Under the pieces are notes generated by a model. That model made no database searches. It saw nothing but the letters and a program-made list of their open reading frames with translations, and had not been told where the DNA came from. Made by a program: the position numbers and the translations under genes. Shown here piece by piece: positions 1 to 7,194 of a stretch of DNA of 64,000 bases (position 1 is its first letter; every line of letters begins with the position of its first letter). The DNA lies in assembly GCF_034424525.1 (NCBI RefSeq), contig NZ_CP139979.1, positions 2,815,001 through 2,879,000 on the forward strand, read 5' to 3'. The DNA comes from Sphingobium yanoikuyae. GTDB taxonomy: Bacteria > Pseudomonadota > Alphaproteobacteria > Sphingomonadales > Sphingomonadaceae.

Positions 1-615
1 ACCCTTGGGCTTGTTCGTCCCGTTGCCGTTGACGAAGGCCGCGCCCTCCGCCACCGCGAACTCGCGGGCAATCTCGCCCGCCAGCCAGCCCTCGACATCG
101 AATTGCGCGTCGTCCAGCATCGCCTGGCTCGCCGCCGGATTGGCGTAGAGTTCGCCCGATGGCGGCGCGATCTCGTTGAAGCTGGGCGTGCCGGTCTCGG
201 CCCGCGCCCCGGTCTCGCTGGCCCAGCCCGACACGATGCCGCCCGCCGTCACCAGCTTGCGATAGCCCGCCGTCCCGGTGCGCACGACATTGGCGATGCC
301 GCGGATCGGCGAAATGCCTTTCAGCGTCGCCCCGATCAGCTGGTCGATCTCGCGCGGCACCGCATAGCCGCCCGCCGCCCCGCTGGCGCCGGAAAAGCTC
401 TTCAGCTCCACCCCCGCTTCCAGACCCTGCCGCAGATAGCGCTCGACAAAGGCCCCGCGCGCCGGGTCGACCTCGCCGCCCTTCACCCCATCGAGCGCCG
501 GCCGCCCCATCTGCACCCGCATCGCCCCCAGCTGCGCCTCCAGCGCCGCAATCCGCTCGCCCTGCGCCACCGCCTCGAAAGCGCCCTCCAGCCCGTCCGT
601 CACCACTTCCGTCAT
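1..615 (-). CDS. HK97-family phage/GTA major capsid protein (partial)
   Basis: About 205 N-terminal residues are visible before the gene leaves the window at its left edge. The protein begins with a charged helical delta-domain-like stretch (ERIAALEAQLGAMRVQM) and then shows typical HK97 gp5 features: GGYAVPREIDQLI, a segment on removal of non-fixed positions around SGWASETGARAETGTP, and FVNGNGTNKPKG. Family members form the icosahedral head shell after cleavage by the prohead protease encoded upstream. ATG at 615 is preferred over ATG at 621 because GGGAG lies 6 nt before it, too close to the other. A terminator-like hairpin sits directly upstream, so the gene may need its own promoter or read-through. 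Confidence 0.88.
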   Translation of the reverse strand, partial: MTEVVTDGLEGAFEAVAQGERIAALEAQLGAMRVQMGRPALDGVKGGEVDPARGAFVERYLRQGLEAGVELKSFSGASGAAGGYAVPREIDQLIGATLKGISPIRGIANVVRTGTAGYRKLVTAGGIVSGWASETGARAETGTPSFNEIAPPSGELYANPAASQAMLDDAQFDVEGWLAGEIAREFAVAEGAAFVNGNGTNKPKG

Positions 616-639
616 AACCATCTCCCGCTTGCCAAAACG

Positions 640-671
640 AAAAAGGGCGGCCCCAATGGGACCGCCCTGAT
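640..671 (-). terminator. Rho-independent terminator after the GNAT gene
   Basis: Reading the minus strand, an 11-bp GC-rich stem (AGGGCGGTCCC with GGGGCCGCCCT, one wobble pair) with a 3-nt loop is followed by five T. It lies 50 bp after the GNAT stop codon and just before the capsid start, so it closes the inserted GNAT unit and separates it from the capsid gene. Confidence 0.75.
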
Positions 672-720
672 AAATTTTATGCCTCTTCAACGAAGGACAC
701 GAATTTTCGAAATTCGCCGC

Positions 721-1266
721 TTAAGCCGCGTTTGCGTCAATTAGATCACGCAAATCCATGAACATAAGTGGCGTTTGTTTATCCAAGTTCGCTTGGGTAT
801 CGAGCAGTCTGAAACCGAGTGATTTATAGAAATCGATCGACTTCCTCTTGGCATCTAAAATGATGAACCGGCATCCCGCATGCGGTACAATGGAAATGAG
901 CACTATCCCAATTGCCGTCTCAACGAGTTGGCGCCCAATTTCCTCACCTCTACAAGAAGCCATGCGCGCCAATCTAGAAATTCGGACCGCCGGCTGATAT
1001 TCGTAACGATCAGCTCCGATTTTATCGTCAATCTGATAGGCCTTTTCCAACGCGACTTCGGCGCACATGATGCTCACATAACCGATAACTTTTTTGTCAC
1101 CTTCACGCTTAGCAACGTAGGTTTGAGTAAGGTTGGCTTTTGCAGAGTTAAAGGCATTAGAACGTATGAAAATTTCCAGAGGCTTATCATCCTCATGATC
1201 CATACGAAAACGGCTAACCTGATCTTGGCTAGCCGCTTCTAATTTTTTAATGATGATCCCAGCCAT
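721..1266 (-). CDS. GNAT-family N-acetyltransferase, toxin-like
   Basis: 181 residues. The acetyl-CoA-binding signature is RLARMASCRGEEIGRQL (about residues 98-114, R/QxxGxG-type loop), followed by GCRFIILDAKRKSIDFYKSLGF-like C-terminal strands (about 131-152, the usual FYxxxGF). This layout matches GNAT proteins of type II toxin-antitoxin systems that acetylate charged tRNAs, which normally follow a small antitoxin gene. Here a 60-residue protein gene ends about 19 bp upstream. Codon use is AT-richer than all neighbours, and the gene sits between the prohead protease and capsid genes, so it looks like acquired cargo. Acetyltransferase is firm; toxin activity is inferred. Confidence 0.75.
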   Translation of the reverse strand: MAGIIIKKLEAASQDQVSRFRMDHEDDKPLEIFIRSNAFNSAKANLTQTYVAKREGDKKVIGYVSIMCAEVALEKAYQIDDKIGADRYEYQPAVRISRLARMASCRGEEIGRQLVETAIGIVLISIVPHAGCRFIILDAKRKSIDFYKSLGFRLLDTQANLDKQTPLMFMDLRDLIDANAA

Positions 1267-1285
1267 TTAGGCTGCGTAACAAAAA

Positions 1286-1468
1286 TTAGGCCTTCTTTAC
1301 AACCTTCACATGCCCGTTAGCGATGATAGCCTTCGCATTTGCGATACCACTGACTGCTGTAGCTTTCACAGCATCTGACCGATATGCTGATCGGACTTGG
1401 TTACGAAATTTCTTGGCATCCTCGCCGGAAAGCTGGAGGCCGCCAAATGTGTTCGAATGAACTGCCAT
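1286..1468 (-). CDS. Small basic protein upstream of GNAT, possible antitoxin
   Basis: 60 residues, rich in Lys and Ala, ending VKVVKKA. The N-terminal FGGLQLSGEDAKKFRNQV is followed by an Ala-rich helix. A strong ribosome site (AAGAGGAGG, 6 nt before ATG) supports the start. It is co-oriented with and immediately precedes the GNAT gene, the place an antitoxin would hold, but it does not look like the ribbon-helix-helix (DUF1778) antitoxin usually paired with GNAT toxins. A perfect palindrome lies 38 bp upstream. Antitoxin or regulator role is inferred from position only. Confidence 0.6.
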   Translation of the reverse strand: MAVHSNTFGGLQLSGEDAKKFRNQVRSAYRSDAVKATAVSGIANAKAIIANGHVKVVKKA

Positions 1469-1505
1469 GTGACCCTCCTCTTACGATGCGCGAAATTACG
1501 CGAGT

Positions 1506-1518
1506 CAACCATTGGTTG
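1506..1518. promoter_or_regulatory. Palindromic operator candidate
   Basis: Perfect inverted repeat CAACCA-T-TGGTTG in the divergent region between the 60-residue gene (minus) and a 19-codon ORF (plus). Position in an AT-rich bidirectional promoter region suggests autoregulation of the module. No promoter boxes can be assigned with confidence. Confidence 0.4.
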
Positions 1519-1539
1519 AATAGCACGTAGGAGATTAAC

Positions 1540-1599
1540 ATGGCGTGGACAACGAATCCGGCAATCGATCTATCAAATTACGATGCCAAAGGCTCGTAA
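1540..1599 (+). CDS. Candidate 19-residue peptide, divergent from the GNAT module
   Basis: ATG preceded by a good Shine-Dalgarno site (TAGGAG, 6 nt spacing) opens a 19-codon frame, MAWTTNPAIDLSNYDAKGS, closed by TAA. It is followed by AAAATGT-CA-ACATTTT, a small palindrome at 1611-1626. The sequence to 1783 is AT-rich and otherwise empty. The ribosome site is the main support; such a short frame could arise by chance. Confidence 0.3.
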   Translation: MAWTTNPAIDLSNYDAKGS

Positions 1600-1783
1600 T
1601 TAAAATCGACCAAAATGTCAACATTTTCGCGCTCTTAAAAAAGACAAAAAATACAAAAATCCACAAAATAGGAAATTTCCTATCACATCCTAAACTTTCT
1701 TGCATGCCCTCTATTTCTTAAGCCATTTCCTATTTCATGAAGGGTTGAGTCAGCCCACAAGTCACGACATTCAAGTCTAAATT

Positions 1784-2209
1784 TCAGCTGCTGCCCCCCT
1801 CCACCCCGATCACCCGCGCCAGCGGCTGCATCGGGTGCGTGACCAGACTCACCTCCACCAGCTCCAGCGCCAGCAATTCGCGCGGCCCCCTGCCCCGCGC
1901 CGCCTTCACGCGGTAGCCGAAGCTCAGCCCATCGACCGCGCCGGCCGCCAGCATCGCCGCCGCCTCGCGCCCCGCTGCGCTTGCCCGCGACACGCGGCCG
2001 ATCACCCGCAGGCCGCGCCGGTCCTCGCGCGCCATCTCGATCCGGCCGATCGGCGCGCCGGGCCGATGCTGCCACAGCAAGGGCACATGCGCCGCCGTCA
2101 CCGCGCCGAATGCGCCCGGCCGCACCACATCGCCGCCCCGGTCCACCCGGTCGAAGATCGCGGCATATCCGGCAAAGCGCAGCGCGCCCGCTTCTCCCCG
2201 CCCGCTCAT
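1784..2209 (-). CDS. HK97-family prohead protease
   Basis: 141 residues. The N-terminus LRFAGYAAIFDRVDRGGDVV followed by RPGAF, then VPLLWQHRPGAPIGRIE, is the signature of the caudovirus prohead (U35) protease: the H of QH and the S of GLSFGY (about 110) are the expected catalytic residues. It would cleave the capsid delta domain during head maturation. ATG at 2209 overlaps the stop of the upstream gene as ATGA, which fixes the start and shows translational coupling. The next gene downstream should be the capsid gene, but about 1.1 kb of AT-rich GNAT cargo intervenes. Confidence 0.85.
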   Translation of the reverse strand: MSGRGEAGALRFAGYAAIFDRVDRGGDVVRPGAFGAVTAAHVPLLWQHRPGAPIGRIEMAREDRRGLRVIGRVSRASAAGREAAAMLAAGAVDGLSFGYRVKAARGRGPRELLALELVEVSLVTHPMQPLARVIGVEGGSS

Positions 2210-2526
2210 CCCTTCACCAGCCCGATGAGGCCCATCTTCACCGCCATCCCCAGCAGCACCAGCGCCATCACGATCCGCACTGCCCAACCGATCGCCGCCC
2301 CGCGCGCCGCCTTCTTCGCGTCGCGCCAGGCGCGCAGCAGTTCGCGCAATTCCCGCATGTCGGCCTCAGCCCGCCGGTCCTCCAGCCCCAGCCGCGCCAG
2401 CGCCCGCCCGGCGCCCAGTTCGCTCGCCTCCTCGATCAGCGCCCGGATCATGACGATATCCCCCCGCCCCGGCAGCCCTGCGCCCTCGGCCTGCGCCACC
2501 AGCCGCGCCAGCATCTCCTCTTTCAT
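2206..2526 (-). CDS. DUF6127-like small membrane protein of the head cluster
   Basis: 106 residues: a helical, charged N-terminal part (residues 1-75, with many Glu/Arg) and one C-terminal transmembrane segment (AVRIVMALVLLGMAVKMGLIGL). I recognise this as the small protein often found between portal and protease genes of sphingomonad gene-transfer-agent clusters (DUF6127). Its function is unknown. ATG at 2526 is chosen because the longer frame upstream has no homologous character; its stop overlaps the protease start. Confidence 0.7.
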   Translation of the reverse strand: MKEEMLARLVAQAEGAGLPGRGDIVMIRALIEEASELGAGRALARLGLEDRRAEADMRELRELLRAWRDAKKAARGAAIGWAVRIVMALVLLGMAVKMGLIGLVKG

Positions 2527-2571
2527 GGCCCCACCTTCCCTTGGGCGCCGCGCGCCCCTATCTGGGCCCGC

Positions 2572-2739
2572 ATGAAGCGCACCCCTCGCAAATTGCTGAT
2601 CGCCCTCGTCATCCTCGCGCTCGGCCTCATCGCCTGGCATTTCGGCCTGTTCCGCGCCGGCGACTGCCTGTTGCAGGGCGGCAGCTGGAACATGGACAAC
2701 GGCTTCTGCCGTCTCGACAGCCTCGCCCAGCCCCTGTGA
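2572..2739 (+). CDS. Tiny membrane-anchored protein with CLxxGGxW motif (copy 1)
   Basis: 55 residues: basic MKRTPRK start, one hydrophobic segment (LLIALVILALGLIAWHFGLF) and a short exported tail GDCLLQGGSWNMDNGFC. The tail motif, D-x-CL-x-x-GG-x-W-x(5-6)-C, recurs in the next gene, so the two are paralogues; the two Cys could form a periplasmic disulfide. The stop overlaps the next start (GTGA). Both genes run against the surrounding phage head genes. Function unknown. Confidence 0.6.
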   Translation: MKRTPRKLLIALVILALGLIAWHFGLFRAGDCLLQGGSWNMDNGFCRLDSLAQPL

Positions 2740-2873
2740 AGCGGGCGCTGCTTGGCGCGCTGCTGGTCCTGATCGCCGCCGCCCTCTGCCTCTGGCAAAG
2801 CGACTGGCTCGCCCAGGATCGCTGCCTCGACAGCGGCGGCCGCTGGACCGCGCAGGGCCATTGTCAGCGCTAG
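2736..2873 (+). CDS. Tiny membrane-anchored protein with CLxxGGxW motif (copy 2)
   Basis: 45 residues from a GTG start that overlaps the previous stop (GTGA). MKRALLGALLVLIAAALCLW is a signal-anchor-like helix and DRCLDSGGRWTAQGHC repeats the tail motif of the preceding gene. Its TAG stop lies directly on the TAG stop of the portal gene on the other strand (convergent, 4-bp overlap). The conserved tail in both copies is the best evidence that they are real genes. Confidence 0.58.
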   Translation: MKRALLGALLVLIAAALCLWQSDWLAQDRCLDSGGRWTAQGHCQR

Positions 2874-4015
2874 CCGATCCCCAGCAAGCCCTTCTTCTCC
2901 TCGGCGGTCAGGAAATCCGCCCCCGCCACCCGCTCCCACAGCGCCGCGCGCTCGTCCGACAGCGCCGGCACCGCGTCCAGATCCGGCACCAGGCTCAGCC
3001 CCGGCCACCAGCCCTGCAATCCCTGCGCCAGTCCCGCGCCGATCTTCCCCACCAGCGGCAATATCGTCTGCCGCCACAGCGCCTTGTTCGCCTCGCGATA
3101 ATTGGCGTAGCTATTGTCGCCCGGCAGCCCCATCAGCATCGGCGGCACGCCAAAGGCCAGCGATATCTCGCGCGCCGCCGCGGCCTTCAATCCCACAAAG
3201 TCCATCTCGGCCGGCGACAGGCTCATCGCCCGCCAGTCGAGCCCGCCCTCCAGCAGCATCGGCCGCCCGGCATTGGCCGCGCCGCTGAACGCCGCCTCCA
3301 TCTCGCGCCGCACCCGCTCAAACTGTTCCGGGCTCAGCACCGATCCGTCGCCCGGCGCATAGACCATCGCGCCCGAAGGCCGCGCCGCATTGTCGAGCAG
3401 CGCCTTGTTCCACACCGTGGCGGCATTGTGGATCGCCACCGCCCCCGCCGCCGCGCCGACACAGCCCAGGCCATAATGATCGTCGAGCGGATGGAGCGCG
3501 CGGATATGGAGCAGGCTGGTCCGCCCGGCGCCATCCTCGGGCGACAGCCGGGTCACGCTCTCCCCCACCCGATAGAGATAGGCCGCCGGCCAGCCGCGCG
3601 CATCCGCCTCCACGCTGACCCGCTCGGGCCGCAGCGCGAACAGCTCGGCCGGCATCCCGTCCGCGCCCGCAATCACCTGGACATAGCCATTGCCGTGCAG
3701 CAGCACATGGCTCGCCAGCGTCTCGATGAGGCCCTGCCCCGCAGACGCCCGCGCCACCAGCGCGCCGACCCGCGCCGCCGCGCCAGCATCCATGCCGGCA
3801 TCCACCCCGCCAACCTTCAGCACGCACGCCCCCGCCCCCTCGGACACCAGCCGCATCGCCCGCTGTGCCACCGGATTGCCGATCACCCCGGCGCGCAACT
3901 GCGCCTCATAGCTGGCCGGCCATTCGCCCAGCGCCACCGCGCCCGATCCCCAGGCCCGCGCCAGCACCGGCCGCCCGGCCTCTCCCGCCGCCGCCTTCAT
4001 CCCGAACCATTTCAT
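2870..4015 (-). CDS. Phage/GTA portal protein (HK97 gp3 family)
   Basis: 381 residues, the usual size for gene-transfer-agent portals. Typical portal segments are visible: NPVAQRAMRLVSEG near residue 45, a LLHGNGYVQVI strand, LHPLDDHYGLG, and the C-terminal part with AFGVPPMLMGLPGDNSYANY then REANKALWRQTILPLV. Portals form the dodecameric DNA gate of the head and dock the terminase. ATG at 4015 (MKWFGMK) has a GGGGA site upstream; a longer frame to 4900 is only the antisense of the Sel1 gene. The gene for the large terminase, normally adjacent, is 3.4 kb upstream. Confidence 0.87.
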   Translation of the reverse strand: MKWFGMKAAAGEAGRPVLARAWGSGAVALGEWPASYEAQLRAGVIGNPVAQRAMRLVSEGAGACVLKVGGVDAGMDAGAAARVGALVARASAGQGLIETLASHVLLHGNGYVQVIAGADGMPAELFALRPERVSVEADARGWPAAYLYRVGESVTRLSPEDGAGRTSLLHIRALHPLDDHYGLGCVGAAAGAVAIHNAATVWNKALLDNAARPSGAMVYAPGDGSVLSPEQFERVRREMEAAFSGAANAGRPMLLEGGLDWRAMSLSPAEMDFVGLKAAAAREISLAFGVPPMLMGLPGDNSYANYREANKALWRQTILPLVGKIGAGLAQGLQGWWPGLSLVPDLDAVPALSDERAALWERVAGADFLTAEEKKGLLGIG

Positions 4016-4210
4016 CGGATCGTCCCCATATGCAAAAATCCTCGCCCCTTCGGGGAGAGGATAGTGGAGGTTGGCGGCGCCCAGCCGCCTACCGAGACTT
4101 GGAGAGGGGCACGCCCTTCGGACTCGCCCGCCCAAAATATTGCCACCCTGTTTCCAGCGCCGCCCCACCCTGCTAATCAGTCGCAATATCCAATCCAGAG
4201 ATCTGCCCTG

Positions 4211-4933
4211 ATGACCGCGCCCTCGCCCCTCCTCACCCAGACCGCCGACCAGATGCGCGAACAACTCGCTACCTCGCCGCAGGTCGCCGCCGCGCTGATC
4301 CGCGCCGGTGCCGATGCCGGCCTGCCCGACGCCCAGGCCTATTATGGCCAGTTGCTGCTCGACGGTCAGGGCGTCGTCGCCGACCCGGCCGAAGCCTTCC
4401 GCCAGTTCGGCCTCGCCGCCGCCTCGGGCCATGTGATGGCGATCAACATGGTCGGCCGCTGCCATGAAAAGGGCTGGGGCACGCCGGTCGATCCGGTCGC
4501 GGCCGCCGCCTGCTATCGCCGCGCAGCCGAAGCCGGCCTCGACTGGGGCATGTATAACTGGGGCAGCGCGCTCGGCCTCGGCGCAGGCGTGGTCCAGGAT
4601 GAACAGGCCGCGCTCGACTGGTTCCAGAAGGCCGCCGCCCTCGGCCATGCCAAGTCGATCAATTTCCTCGGCGCCTTTCATGAGGAAGGCCGCCTCCTCC
4701 CCCGCGACCTGCCCCGCGCCGGCGAATGCTATCGCATCGCGGCGGAGGGCGGCGATTTTCGCGGCCAGTTCAACCACGCCCGGCTGCTGGCCGACGCCGG
4801 CGACATCGCCGCCGCCACCCACTGGATGCAGACCGCCGCGACCAGCGCCACCCCCGCCTTCCGCGCCATGATGCGCGACCAACTCGCCGCCTCGCCCCAC
4901 GCCGCCCTGCGCGCACTGGCCGCCAGCCTCTGA
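4211..4933 (+). CDS. Sel1-like repeat (tetratricopeptide) protein
   Basis: 240 residues with about four Sel1-type repeats: DAQAYYGQLLLDGQGVVAD, AINMVGRCHEKGWGTPVD, GMYNWGSALGLGAGVVQD, SINFLGAFHEEGRLLPRD, each followed by an AxxxYxxAAxxG helix. No signal peptide or membrane segment, so probably a cytoplasmic protein-binding scaffold. ATG at 4211 is chosen because the upstream extension is antisense to the portal gene and has no repeat character. It is convergent with the next gene and shares a terminator. Confidence 0.82.
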   Translation: MTAPSPLLTQTADQMREQLATSPQVAAALIRAGADAGLPDAQAYYGQLLLDGQGVVADPAEAFRQFGLAAASGHVMAINMVGRCHEKGWGTPVDPVAAAACYRRAAEAGLDWGMYNWGSALGLGAGVVQDEQAALDWFQKAAALGHAKSINFLGAFHEEGRLLPRDLPRAGECYRIAAEGGDFRGQFNHARLLADAGDIAAATHWMQTAATSATPAFRAMMRDQLAASPHAALRALAASL

Positions 4934-4944
4934 CGTCGCCCACG

Positions 4945-4975
4945 AAAAAGGGCGCGGAAATCCGCGCCCCTTTCG
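4945..4975. terminator. Bidirectional terminator
   Basis: Stem GGGCGCGGA/TCCGCGCCC (4950-4969) flanked by AAAAA on the left and CTTTC on the right, between convergent genes ending at 4933 (+) and 4994 (-). Confidence 0.75.
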
Positions 4976-4993
4976 TCCGGCCTCAGGCCCGGA

Positions 4994-5332
4994 TCATCTG
5001 TTCCGCCGCAGCACCTCGTCGCAGCGGGAATTGGTGCCCGATCCCTTGCCGATGATCCGGCCCGCCGCTGCGCCGCCGGCGCCGGCCAGCACCGTCTCGC
5101 CCACGCCGCCGCCGGCGATGATGCTCGCGCCCGCGCCCACGCCCGCGCCGATCGCGGTGCCCTTGTCGCGGCCCTTCTTGCCCTGGAGCAGGCAATAGCG
5201 CACATCGTCGCGGTCGCGCGGATCGGCCCGCGCCACCCGCGCCCGGTCCTTGCTGTTCAGGCTCGCCGCCAGCACCGGGGTTGCGACCATCGTAACAGCG
5301 GCCACCGCCGCGATCATCCTGACCATCTTCAT
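4994..5332 (-). CDS. Secreted glycine-zipper protein, unknown function
   Basis: 112 residues. A clean signal peptide (MKMVRMIAAVAAVTMVATPVLA, cleavage after ALA) is followed by a charged stretch, a Cys at YCLLQGKKG, a glycine-zipper segment (GAGVGAGASIIAGGGVG) and a second Cys near the end (SRCDEV). AGGAG 8 nt before ATG 5332 decides the start. Glycine-zipper proteins often associate with the outer membrane. I do not recognise a specific family. Confidence 0.65.
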   Translation of the reverse strand: MKMVRMIAAVAAVTMVATPVLAASLNSKDRARVARADPRDRDDVRYCLLQGKKGRDKGTAIGAGVGAGASIIAGGGVGETVLAGAGGAAAGRIIGKGSGTNSRCDEVLRRNR

Positions 5333-5466
5333 GTCCGTCACTCCTGATCGGTGCGAAACGAAGCAGGAGAGCGCCTTGTTCCGGCGCCCATCCTCCTTGT
5401 TCACAGCCCCATATAGGGGCCGTCACGGATCGCCGCCTATTGCGGTTAATCCCTATCCCGGCGCCA

Positions 5467-6099
5467 TCAATCGATGCGCGAGATGAAGTCGGCGGCCGGG
5501 CGGCGCACCTTCTTCAGATTGACCAGCCAGTCGCCCTCGTCCGCGCGATAGCCCAGCGGCATCATCACCACCGATCGCAGCCCGCGCGCCCGCAGGTCCA
5601 GTATCTCGTCCAGCGCCGCCGGGTCGAAGCCCTCCATCGGCGTCGCGTCCACCTCTTCAAAGGCGGCGGCGGTCAGCGCGATGCCAAGGCCGACATAGGC
5701 CTGGCGCGCGGCATGTTCGAAATTGGTCTGGGCGTCGCGCTGCGGATAGGTGTTGAGCAACATCTGGCGATAGGCTTCCCAGCCCTCGTTGCGGAAACCG
5801 CGCTCGTCATTGACCAGGTCGAACATGCCGTTGATCCGGTCGGCGGTATAATTGTCCCAGGCGGCAAAGACCACCAGATGCGACGCGTCGGTCACCTGCG
5901 CCTGGTCCCAGGCGATCGCCCGGATCTTGGCGCGGATATCCTTGTTGGTGACGACGATCACCTCGAACTGCTGCAACCCGCTCGACGTCGGCGCCAGCCG
6001 CACCGCCTCCAGGATGCGCTCCACCTTGTCCTCGGCCACCACCTTGTCCGGGTTCATCTTCTTGGTGGCATAACGCCAGTTCAGACGGTCGATCAGCAT
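5467..6099 (-). CDS. Nitroreductase-family NAD(P)H-dependent oxidoreductase
   Basis: 210 residues, full length for NfsB-type flavoproteins. N-terminal LNWRYATKKMNPDK and LEAVRLAPTSSGLQQFEVIV (about residues 30-50) give the FMN phosphate-binding signature; the C-terminal VMMPLGYRADEGDWL is the usual GYxxxD motif. Such enzymes use FMN to reduce quinones, nitroaromatics or enones in two-electron steps. It is transcribed alone; the 480 bp upstream contain repeats rather than genes. Confidence 0.85.
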   Translation of the reverse strand: MLIDRLNWRYATKKMNPDKVVAEDKVERILEAVRLAPTSSGLQQFEVIVVTNKDIRAKIRAIAWDQAQVTDASHLVVFAAWDNYTADRINGMFDLVNDERGFRNEGWEAYRQMLLNTYPQRDAQTNFEHAARQAYVGLGIALTAAAFEEVDATPMEGFDPAALDEILDLRARGLRSVVMMPLGYRADEGDWLVNLKKVRRPAADFISRID

Positions 6100-6270
6100 G
6101 AGAAATCCTTATATTGCAACGGCGCCAGCCTAAGCCCGGCCCATGACGCTTCGATGTAGCGCCCGCGCGCACAGGAATAAAGGTCTCACATTGAAACCAA
6201 ATATTGTGCCACGCATCCATGGCCTATTCCGCCCCGGCATGGAGAAGATGGCCTGAAAGCCACCATCGCC

Positions 6271-6339
6271 CGTCATTGCGAGCGCAGCGAAGCAATCCAT
6301 CTCGCGCCGGCGGATTGCTTCGCTACGCTCGCAATGACG
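6271..6339. repeat. Long inverted repeat (dispersed CGTCATTGCGAGC element)
   Basis: Arms 6271-6298 and 6312-6339 match at 27 of 28 positions around a 13-bp spacer. The right arm plus its flank (to about 6363) recurs at 12608-12656. This is a type of intergenic palindrome seen across many proteobacteria. The stretch 6100-6583 contains this and the next repeat but no gene I can support. Confidence 0.85.
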
Positions 6340-6380
6340 ATGGCGGGCTTTGACGGCTAACGACCATTTTCGGCGGTAAA

Positions 6381-6496
6381 ATCCTCCCCTGCAAGGGGAG
6401 GGGGACCACGCAGTGGTGGAGGGTTGTCGCCCTATCGAGAGGGGGACACCCCTCCGTCTTGCCTTCGGCCATCCACCTCCCCTTGCAGGGGAGGAT
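6381..6496. repeat. Nested palindromic repeat, copy 1
   Basis: Perfect 21-bp arms (6381-6401 and 6476-6496), each arm itself palindromic around TGCA (CTCCCCTGCAAGGGGAG). Inside lies GTCGCCCTATCGA. An element of the same plan, in opposite orientation, is at 19291-19409. Confidence 0.8.
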
Positions 6497-6583
6497 GGTC
6501 TTGAAGCGACCATTTCTTGCCTTATACGTCGGCAACTGAGCCTCCCGATTGCAGACATAGCGCTATTGAGGCATCGTGCTTCG

Positions 6584-6808
6584 ATGGAACAAGATGACGT
6601 TCACGATAGGGCATCTTTTGCCCTGTTCGCGACCCAGCTACGGGCGGAAATTGAAAACCCGTCTTTGCAGGTGAACTGGGAGAACATTGATCTAGCCAGC
6701 TTTCTGGAGGCCATGGCCGCTTGGGCAAGAGACGCGCAGGAGCCAGAGGATTCAAATCCTTGGCGGCATGCTGCTGGCATTTTAGCAGCGGCAGCAGTTT
6801 ATGAATGA
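6584..6808 (+). CDS. Small acidic protein, DUF7660-like
   Basis: 74 residues, acidic. ASFALFATQLRAEI, then WENIDLASFLEAMAAWARD, fits the pattern FxxFxxxL...WENxxLxxFLEAxxAW that I associate with the DUF7660 family, whose function is unknown. Start ATG 6584. The gene overlaps the next by 8 bp. GC content is lower than in the flanking housekeeping genes, and it lies between dispersed repeats, so horizontal origin is plausible. Confidence 0.5.
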   Translation: MEQDDVHDRASFALFATQLRAEIENPSLQVNWENIDLASFLEAMAAWARDAQEPEDSNPWRHAAGILAAAAVYE

Positions 6809-7145
6809 CCCAGCGCAGTCGGAAACGTTCATGAGCGAGCGCTGTTATCGAATTGTCATTAGGGAAGTCGGTCAACGGCCTCCCTTTGGCGAGGTGGTTA
6901 ATCACCTTTATGGGGTCGGGTCCAACATCGACACCGATGGAGATAGCCACACATCCAACGCAACAGATTGGACGTGGCTATATATGTGCGACCGGGCAAC
7001 GGTAAATGCGCCTGTTGTAGAGGCAATGTTGTCGGAAGATCGTGACGGCGAGATGATCGTGACATCGGCCGATATGCGGTTAGCTCGATTGGCAGCAGAT
7101 TTTTTGGCAACGCGCTCGGGCGGCAAGATCGAAACTGTTTTATAG
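6801..7145 (+). CDS. Hypothetical protein, paired with the DUF7660-like gene
   Basis: 114 residues, soluble, no signal peptide. Overlaps the preceding stop by 8 bp, suggesting translational coupling. An alternative ATG at 6831 (MSERCYRIVIREVG) is possible. WTWLYMCDRATVNAPVV looks like part of a compact alpha/beta fold, but I recognise no family. Followed by a 120-bp dispersed repeat. Confidence 0.5.
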   Translation: MNDPAQSETFMSERCYRIVIREVGQRPPFGEVVNHLYGVGSNIDTDGDSHTSNATDWTWLYMCDRATVNAPVVEAMLSEDRDGEMIVTSADMRLARLAADFLATRSGGKIETVL

Positions 7146-7194
7146 GAAAGGCCGCTTTCGGCTGCGGCTCGCCCCAAACACGACAGTCCGTTTC

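Noticed and set aside
2861-4210. N-terminal extension of the Sel1 protein to 690 residues
   Set aside because: The added part is antisense to the portal gene and Arg/His-rich; the Sel1 repeats begin only after the ATG at 4211.
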